This document shows, piece after piece, positions 7,799 to 11,402 of a stretch of DNA of 11,402 nt. A program made the translations under genes and the position numbers. The notes under the pieces are model-generated. The model made no database searches. It saw nothing but the letters and a program-made list of their open reading frames with translations, and was not told where the DNA came from. The stretch is from Echinostoma caproni (lineage: Eukaryota; Platyhelminthes; Trematoda; Plagiorchiida; Echinostomatidae). The stretch is from the NCBI GenBank assembly GCA_900618425.1, contig UZAN01040835.1, positions 8,641-20,042 on the forward strand, in the 5' to 3' direction. How positions within the stretch are numbered: position 1 is the first letter of the stretch; the number at the start of each line of letters is the position of its first letter.

Positions 7799-8455
7799 AT
7801 TGTATTGTATTGTATTTCACACTTGTATAACGACAGACTGTGTGCCAAATAAATCATGGTACAATAATCTTTCTAAAAAGAAAATGTTCCATGATTGGCT
7901 TGTGGGCTGAGTACCGCCACGTTGCTCAGATCAAGGCAGGTGAATAATCTTGAAGAATCCACAACTGGAGCCTTCAACTAGCCAAAGCCTAACCCACAAG
8001 GCAGCAGGGCGCTGACTGAAAACCGCAGTCCATTGGGAGCCGGTGTCCAGTTCATCGGATCATTCGCCCTTCGGACGAGGTCAGACGTCCAAAGTGCCCA
8101 ATAGACCTCAATGTCCAATCGAGCCGGTGACCACTGACACAACCGAGAAGGTGTGGTGTGGTTTGTACATCTCTTCATGGTTGGTTTGGAATCAGGGTTT
8201 TTGGTCAACTCCCCTAGTTGAACTGTCATTGGTTCACCAACCCGGTTATAACCCCGGATAGCGGCTTTTCGTCCTCTCACTTTGGTGGAAAAATACCTTC
8301 GCCGCGAGAAGGCAGTGAATAGGGCTTCCTCAGCAGAGGCTATTTGGGACGCTTGGTCGTATGGGAGCATTTCACGAGGTGTAAGGGAATGGTGACCAGT
8401 CACAACTCGAGATACCCACCTCCGACCATACTGAGGCTTCATCATTCAAAAAAAA
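7799..8455 (-). mobile_element. Dispersed repeat A, copy A1, inserted in CR1-2 (probable retroposon)
   Basis: This sequence splits CR1-2 between the KCKV...EQLP region and the KVSNATVKNV region, which are close neighbours in CR1 proteins, so it is an insertion. Read on the minus strand it ends in ACAATACAATACAATA-type units (plus-strand TATTGTATTGTATTG at 7799-7813), a short-repeat tail like that of RTE or SINE retroposons. Parts of it recur in diverged form at 9236-9434 and 11341-11402. It holds a 155-codon minus-strand frame. Flanks TAAGCAGC (left) and TAAGCTGC (right) could be a decayed target duplication, but this is weak. I do not recognise the family. The boundaries are good to perhaps 10 bp. 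Confidence 0.7.
7978..8445 (-). CDS. Unrecognised 155-codon ORF inside dispersed repeat A
   Basis: This minus-strand frame is open for 155 codons from an ATG-ATG pair at 8445 to a TAG at 7978. It includes SRVVTGHHSLTPREMLPYDQ, FTAFSRRRYFSTKVRGRKAA and ARLDIEVYWALWTSDLVRRA. The first part is rich in Arg and Lys; no signal peptide, membrane segment or known catalytic motif is seen. It is the longest clean frame here apart from one low-complexity frame near the right end (10471-10983). Because it lies inside a repeat inserted in CR1-2, it is more likely a mobile-element frame, or a frame open by chance in a repeat, than a host gene. Copy A2 lacks the part matching 7941-8078, so most of the frame cannot be compared. 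Function unknown. Confidence 0.35.
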   Translation of the reverse strand: MMKPQYGRRWVSRVVTGHHSLTPREMLPYDQASQIASAEEALFTAFSRRRYFSTKVRGRKAAIRGYNRVGEPMTVQLGELTKNPDSKPTMKRCTNHTTPSRLCQWSPARLDIEVYWALWTSDLVRRANDPMNWTPAPNGLRFSVSALLPCGLGFG

Positions 8456-8464
8456 TTAAGCTGC

Positions 8465-9158
8465 TTACTTAACTGCACCAAGGTGTCGAACGCAACTGTA
8501 AAGAATGTCTGATTTCTTAAGCGGGTCTTTGACCAGTTTGAGTCAGCGCTTTCTCTCTTCTACTACCAGCATACATTCGCCCACTCACTGAGTACACCGT
8601 GCAGGCATGGAATCCATGGCTACAGTGTGATTGCAAAGTGCTGGAGCATCCACAAAGGATGGCCACCAAAATGGTTAAGGGGTTGAATCGTTATTCATAG
8701 GCAGAGAGATTGAAGTCACTGGGGTTATATTCCAATCACTACCGGCGCACCAGAGGAGATATGATTATGGTATACCAAATAATGCAAAACCCAAGCCATC
8801 TGTGTGGCCCGCTTCTGAAATTATCACCCAACGTTCATCTTAGAGGATATCCATTTAAACTAGTGGTCTCGAAATGCCGCTTGGAATGCCGGCGTCAGCC
8901 ATTCGCAGTCAGAGTTTGTTCAGTCTGGAACTCTCTCCCACCCCACATGATCTTTGCATGAAGCATTGAATGTTTCAAACTGACGCTCGATGAAACATTA
9001 GCACACCTTACATTCCAACATAAGTGAAGCTGCGTGCAGCAGTGTAACGATNCATTTTACAGAAGGAATTGTATGTATCACTGTCTTTTAACCACAAAAC
9101 GAACCTATGGGATGAGAAACTTGTAAGTGATTCTCATAATAAACCTTTGATCTTTGAA
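8465..9158 (+). pseudogene. CR1-clade retrotransposon remnant (CR1-2), thumb, C-terminus and 3' end
   Basis: The reading resumes with CTKVSNATVKNV, a stop, and FLKRVFDQFESALSLFYY (8474 on). After a one-base shift comes AYIRPLTEYTVQAWNPWL (8569 on), the conserved CR1 segment 'RPhLEY.VQaW.P', then KVLEHPQRMATKMVKGLNRY. A stop at 8698 is followed by ERLKSLGLYSNHYRRTRGDM, LRGYPFKLVVSKCRLECRRQ and PFAVRVCSVWNSLPPHM to 8961, and after another stop ECFKLTLDETLAHLTF. This is the usual C-terminus of CR1 ORF2. The 3' end is probably near CTTTGATCTTTGAA (9145-9158), which looks like a short-repeat tail. With 7391-7798 it forms one copy, truncated at its 5' end and split by dispersed repeat A. No intact function is possible. 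Confidence 0.86.
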
Positions 9159-9235
9159 CATGGGGTGCACTTAACTGCTTAATGTGACCATATACACATG
9201 TATTGATGTTATACTATACATCATTATATTATTAT

Positions 9236-9434
9236 ACTTCACACACACACGTCTGAGATTAGACTGTGTATCAAACAAATCACGTTACAACAATCTTTAT
9301 GAAAAGTGAAAAAGGTCCCTTATTTGCATGTGGGCAGAATACTGTGAGGTTGCCCAGACCAAGGCAGGNCTCTTCAGTTGGGGTCAAACGTTCAATACAT
9401 CTCAATGCCCAATTGAGCCGATAAAATGTGAACC
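9236..9434 (-). repeat. Dispersed repeat A, copy A2 (internally deleted)
   Basis: Positions 9236-9370 align with 7811-7940: shared words include AGACTGTGT, CAATCTTT, TGTGGGC and CAAGGCAGG, in the same order and spacing. Positions 9382-9420 then align with 8079-8126 (GGTCAAACGTTC against GGTCAGACGTCC, and CTCAATG.CCAAT.GAGCCG). About 138 bp present in A1 (7941-8078) are missing, so A2 either lost this segment or belongs to a shorter subfamily. A CA run near 9241-9250 lies at the end matching the tail of A1. Similarity fades after about 9434. Confidence 0.75.
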
Positions 9435-9603
9435 AGTAATCACGTTTGGTGGATTTACCTCATATGGTACGCTTGAGACATTCCGTCGCAGATTGTAATC
9501 GTTTTTGTGTCATTTGATTGGCTAGTCCTTATGAAGAGTCTCCAGACTGTTTGTCGTAAATCGGCAAATTGAATAATGTATTTCTCGGTCGTTTTCTTTT
9601 TAG

Positions 9604-9664
9604 CCAAGGAAGAGTTTCGAAGTACGCGTAAAGAACATGAATATTCGAAATATTTCAAAATCAG
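9604..9664 (+). other. Possible host exon (61 bp, splice-like borders)
   Basis: A pyrimidine-rich tract (TCGGTCGTTTTCTTTTTAG, ending 9603) looks like a 3' splice site. It is followed by 61 bp open in the frame (x)KEEFRSTRKEHEYSKYFKI(x), then GTATGA at 9665, a donor-like sequence. The peptide is hydrophilic and charged and could be a coiled-coil or linker, but I recognise no family. If real, the insertions around it would lie in introns of a host gene on the plus strand. The evidence is only signals of the right shape in the right order. Confidence 0.3.
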
Positions 9665-9755
9665 GTATGAAAAAGCACATTTGGATTTAATAACAGTCTA
9701 TAGTTTATTGAATGAATGTGCTTTCGGGAAAGTACATATTTGTTGTCGATGCGTG

Positions 9756-9777
9756 CACACACACACACACACACACA
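9756..9777. repeat. CA microsatellite
   Basis: Eleven tandem CA units (22 bp). Simple repeat, no gene. Confidence 0.9.
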
Positions 9778-9871
9778 TAAGAACACAAATCTTCATCATG
9801 GATAGACACATCATCTCGTAGCTGCCTGTTAACGTTTTATCAATTATGGTCTGTAAATATCCATCTTTTTC

Positions 9872-10064
9872 GATAACTTCCTCCTCGGTCTAATACAGTT
9901 TTATATAGGGTTCAAAATTGTCAAATTAGTGCTGAATATAATTGGTTTATTGTGATCTTGTGATGTGTGGTTCAGAAATGAGAGGGCAGTTTTTGTTGTT
10001 GTTGCTGTTGTTGTTGTTTTTGTTGTATGGTTCGGAAATGTTCACAGTCGGTGGATAGAGTGAG
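9872..10064 (+). repeat. Left inverted-repeat arm of Penelope-like element
   Basis: Matches the reverse complement of 10480-10681 along its whole length, with scattered substitutions and small gaps. It contains a GTT/GCT-rich simple repeat (about 9990-10026) that is longer than its counterpart in the right arm, as expected for a repeat-length change after duplication. Confidence 0.9.
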
Positions 10065-10413
10065 TAGGCGAATAGCTATGATCATTTACCATTTTCTGTG
10101 CTCATGTTCGGCAAGTTATGTAGGAAGAACGATCAAGCAATTGTCTCAGAAAATCAAGGAGCACAAACCGGTGTGTCTGAGTACGCGCATAAGGAAAACG
10201 ATTACAAATGTAGTGGTAGAACACCTTGAAGACACGGGTCATCAAACAAACGAGGACACATTCAAGCTGATTTACAAAGTACCAGGAAAAACATCAAAAG
10301 CTGTTCGTCAATGTCACCTTACTACAGGCGTGTCTATTTGCCTATTCATTCCGGCCATTTGTTCTCAAAAACGATTCGTTCAATCACCTCGCTTATCCGT
10401 GGCCTCAACCTGA
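10027..10413 (+). CDS. GIY-YIG endonuclease domain of a Penelope-like element (128 codons)
   Basis: The frame is open from ATG at 10027 to TGA at 10411-10413. The GIY-YIG core is visible as IIYHFLCSCSASYVGRT: first Tyr at residue 21, the Cys pair at 25 and 27, and YVGRT at 31-35. KQLSQKIKEH follows with His at 46, then VVVEHLEDTGHQ with Glu 65, His 66 and His 72, and FKLIYKVPGKTSKAVRQ near 79-95. Cys and His residues around the core and the EHL..TGH segment are typical of Penelope-like elements rather than of bacterial GIY-YIG enzymes. In complete elements this nuclease is fused after the reverse transcriptase and nicks the target. Here the first residues come from the left inverted arm and the reverse transcriptase is absent, so the ATG is probably not an original start. 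After about residue 95 similarity weakens, though SQKRFVQS still fits the family. It is a remnant that happens to stay open. Confidence 0.8.
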   Translation: MVRKCSQSVDRVSRRIAMIIYHFLCSCSASYVGRTIKQLSQKIKEHKPVCLSTRIRKTITNVVVEHLEDTGHQTNEDTFKLIYKVPGKTSKAVRQCHLTTGVSICLFIPAICSQKRFVQSPRLSVAST

Positions 10414-10479
10414 CACAGTCGACCGAAACGACCGTGACCTTTGTCATGACCCAGGGGGAGCAGACCGGGATTGGAACAG

Positions 10480-10681
10480 CTCACTCTATCCACCGACTGT
10501 AAACATTTCCGAACCATACAACAAAAACAACAGCCACAACAAAAACTGCCCTCTCATTTCCAAAACACACATCACAAAATCACAATCAATCAATCATATT
10601 CATTACATCTGACCAATACACTAATTTTCACAATTTTCAACCCTATATATATAACTGTATTAGCCCGAGGAGGAAGTTATC
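10480..10681 (-). repeat. Right inverted-repeat arm of Penelope-like element
   Basis: The reverse complement matches 9872-10064 from GATAACTTCCTCCTCGG to GGTGGATAGAGTGAG. It lies after the stop of the GIY-YIG frame and so represents the element's 3' untranslated region. Two small AT expansions (around 10645-10653) and a region near 10580-10620 account for the greater length. Confidence 0.9.
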
Positions 10682-11340
10682 CAAACAAACTTTGTTCGCT
10701 ACAGTGTTTTCTTGATGTCATTATAGGAATATTCAATGAAATTTTCGCTTGTACAAGGAACGTAATGTTTATAATGTTCCAGATTAAAGAAGTGTCGATT
10801 GTGATTAATTGCACTCCAGAACTTAGGTTCATCCGCAATCAGCGGTCTTATTCAGTCAGTGATGTGCGCTCAGGAAGCATACGATTACTTTTCTTTTTTC
10901 TTTTTAATTTTTACTTCTTATTTTATTCAATACGCAATGATACAATTTTCAGGAAGGGAGAAAAGGCCAATCAAATGGGGTAGCCATGGGGAAAGTCAGA
11001 TGGTGTTGATGGAGTTTGAACACCTGTCCCCCCGAGATGATAATTTGGTGACGTTACCATCGGGCGACCACCGTTAAGACTCATCATTAGTGCAATTCTG
11101 TCGGTCTATTGGGGTTTTGAACTCCAGAGCCCTCGATGCTATTGATTCTGAAGCATTGATTGGTTATCAATGAAAATGAAATTTGAGCAATGATGGTTAC
11201 GCATACATTCACATGCTACATTACAGTAACCTGCCGGGATAGATCCGAAACACCATTTTGAAGCCAAATCATGGACTACGTGTATATTTATTGATCATTT
11301 CATTACGTAACCAATTGTCCTGATCGAAGAAGGGGGGATA
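10682..11340. other. Unassigned stretch right of the Penelope-like element
   Basis: About 660 bp. Frames open here (10471-10983 and 10859-11077) run through the inverted-repeat arm or through a T-rich tract (10888-10925) and give Phe-rich, low-complexity translations that do not look like proteins. No RNA gene, known repeat or transposon end was recognised. Confidence 0.45.
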
Positions 11341-11402
11341 AACTCGGAGTCCCCACCCGAAACTTTTAGCTAGAAAGCCAGACCTGCAAGGCAACAGGAC
11401 GG
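11341..11402 (-). repeat. Dispersed repeat A, copy A3, cut by the window edge
   Basis: CTAGAAAGCC followed by TGCAAGGCAACAGGACGG aligns with CTAGCCAAAGCC and CACAAGGCAGCAGGGCGC at 7977-8012 in copy A1, same orientation. AACTCGGAG at 11341 may correspond to AACTGGAG at 7963. Only the first 40 to 60 bp of this segment are inside the window. In A1 this is the part that encodes the C-terminal end of the minus-strand ORF. Confidence 0.55.

Larger units (their letters stand above)
9872..10681 (+). mobile_element. Compact Penelope-like element with long inverted ends
   Basis: The 193-bp arm 9872-10064 and the 202-bp arm 10480-10681 are inverted repeats of each other. The inner borders (ACAGTCGGTGGATAGAGTGAG), middle (GAGAGGGCAGTTTTTGTTGT) and outer borders (GATAACTTCCTCCTCGG) all match. 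The 415-bp centre holds a GIY-YIG endonuclease frame of the kind found at the C-terminus of Penelope-like retroelements. No reverse transcriptase is present. Penelope-like elements are known for terminal repeats (pseudo-LTRs) that may be direct or inverted, and for frequent 5' truncation, which this fits. A likely reading is a truncated copy whose 3' untranslated region is present once in sense at the right and once in antisense at the left. No target duplication was found. Confidence 0.82.

Noticed and set aside
7775..8475. Target duplication of repeat A1 (TAAGCAGC left, TAAGCTGC right)
   Set aside because: Only 7 of 8 bases match and the two are not flush with the estimated borders. It is mentioned as possible in the feature but not claimed.
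10400..10470. Possible hammerhead ribozyme in the Penelope-like element (CCTGACACAG followed by CCGAAACG)
   Set aside because: Hammerheads are known in some Penelope-like elements, and a GAAAC box is present. But CTGACAC differs from the required CTGATGA core at two positions, and I could not build a convincing stem I. No ribozyme is claimed.
10471..10983. Plus-strand open frame of 170 codons
   Set aside because: It runs through the right inverted-repeat arm and a T-rich tract and translates to Gln-, Phe- and Ile-rich low-complexity sequence. It overlaps a repeat arm whose other copy is not open in the same way. It is not a gene.
1..11402. tRNA, rRNA, CRISPR array or bacterial operon
   Set aside because: I saw no cloverleaf-type A/B box pair with folding arms, no rRNA-like stretch and no regularly spaced direct repeats with spacers. 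Codon and repeat content is that of a eukaryotic repeat region.

Overview
The window looks like intergenic or intronic DNA from a metazoan nuclear genome, most likely a flatworm and probably a trematode. That is an inference from the mix of repeat families: RTE- and CR1/Jockey-type non-LTR retrotransposon remnants, a Penelope-like element with a GIY-YIG domain, a pogo/Tigger DNA transposon and short dispersed repeats. Isolated N bases suggest a draft assembly. I see no bacterial operon, no rRNA or tRNA gene, no CRISPR array and no intact host gene. Almost every recognisable coding stretch is a broken mobile-element gene.

Layout, left to right. An RTE-clade retrotransposon remnant runs from the left edge to 416 and resumes at 3258, ending near 4190. 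It is split by a complete pogo/Tigger-type element (417-3257). That element has 29-bp terminal inverted repeats differing at one position, flanking TA dinucleotides and a decayed DDE transposase (735-1640). From 4738 to about 5570 lies a 5'-truncated CR1/Jockey-like fragment that keeps the YADD motif. From 6049 to 6786 is a second RTE copy, 5'-truncated, with a short-repeat tail and a perfect 12-bp target site duplication. From 7391 to about 9158 is another CR1-type remnant, split by a dispersed repeat (7799-8455) that carries a 155-codon minus-strand ORF. Diverged relatives of that repeat lie at 9236-9434 and at the right edge (11341-11402). From 9872 to 10681 is a compact Penelope-like element: long inverted repeats (193 and 202 bp) flank a largely intact GIY-YIG endonuclease reading frame, with no reverse transcriptase.

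The genes do not form a pathway. They record successive insertions, and three relative ages can be read directly: RTE-1 before the Tigger-like element, CR1-2 before dispersed repeat A, and the 6037-6048 target site before RTE-2. Two short stretches bounded by splice-like signals (6796-6907 and 9604-9664) are the only weak hints of host exons. The most unusual objects are the Penelope-like element with inverted ends and the well-preserved pogo/Tigger ends around a dead transposase.
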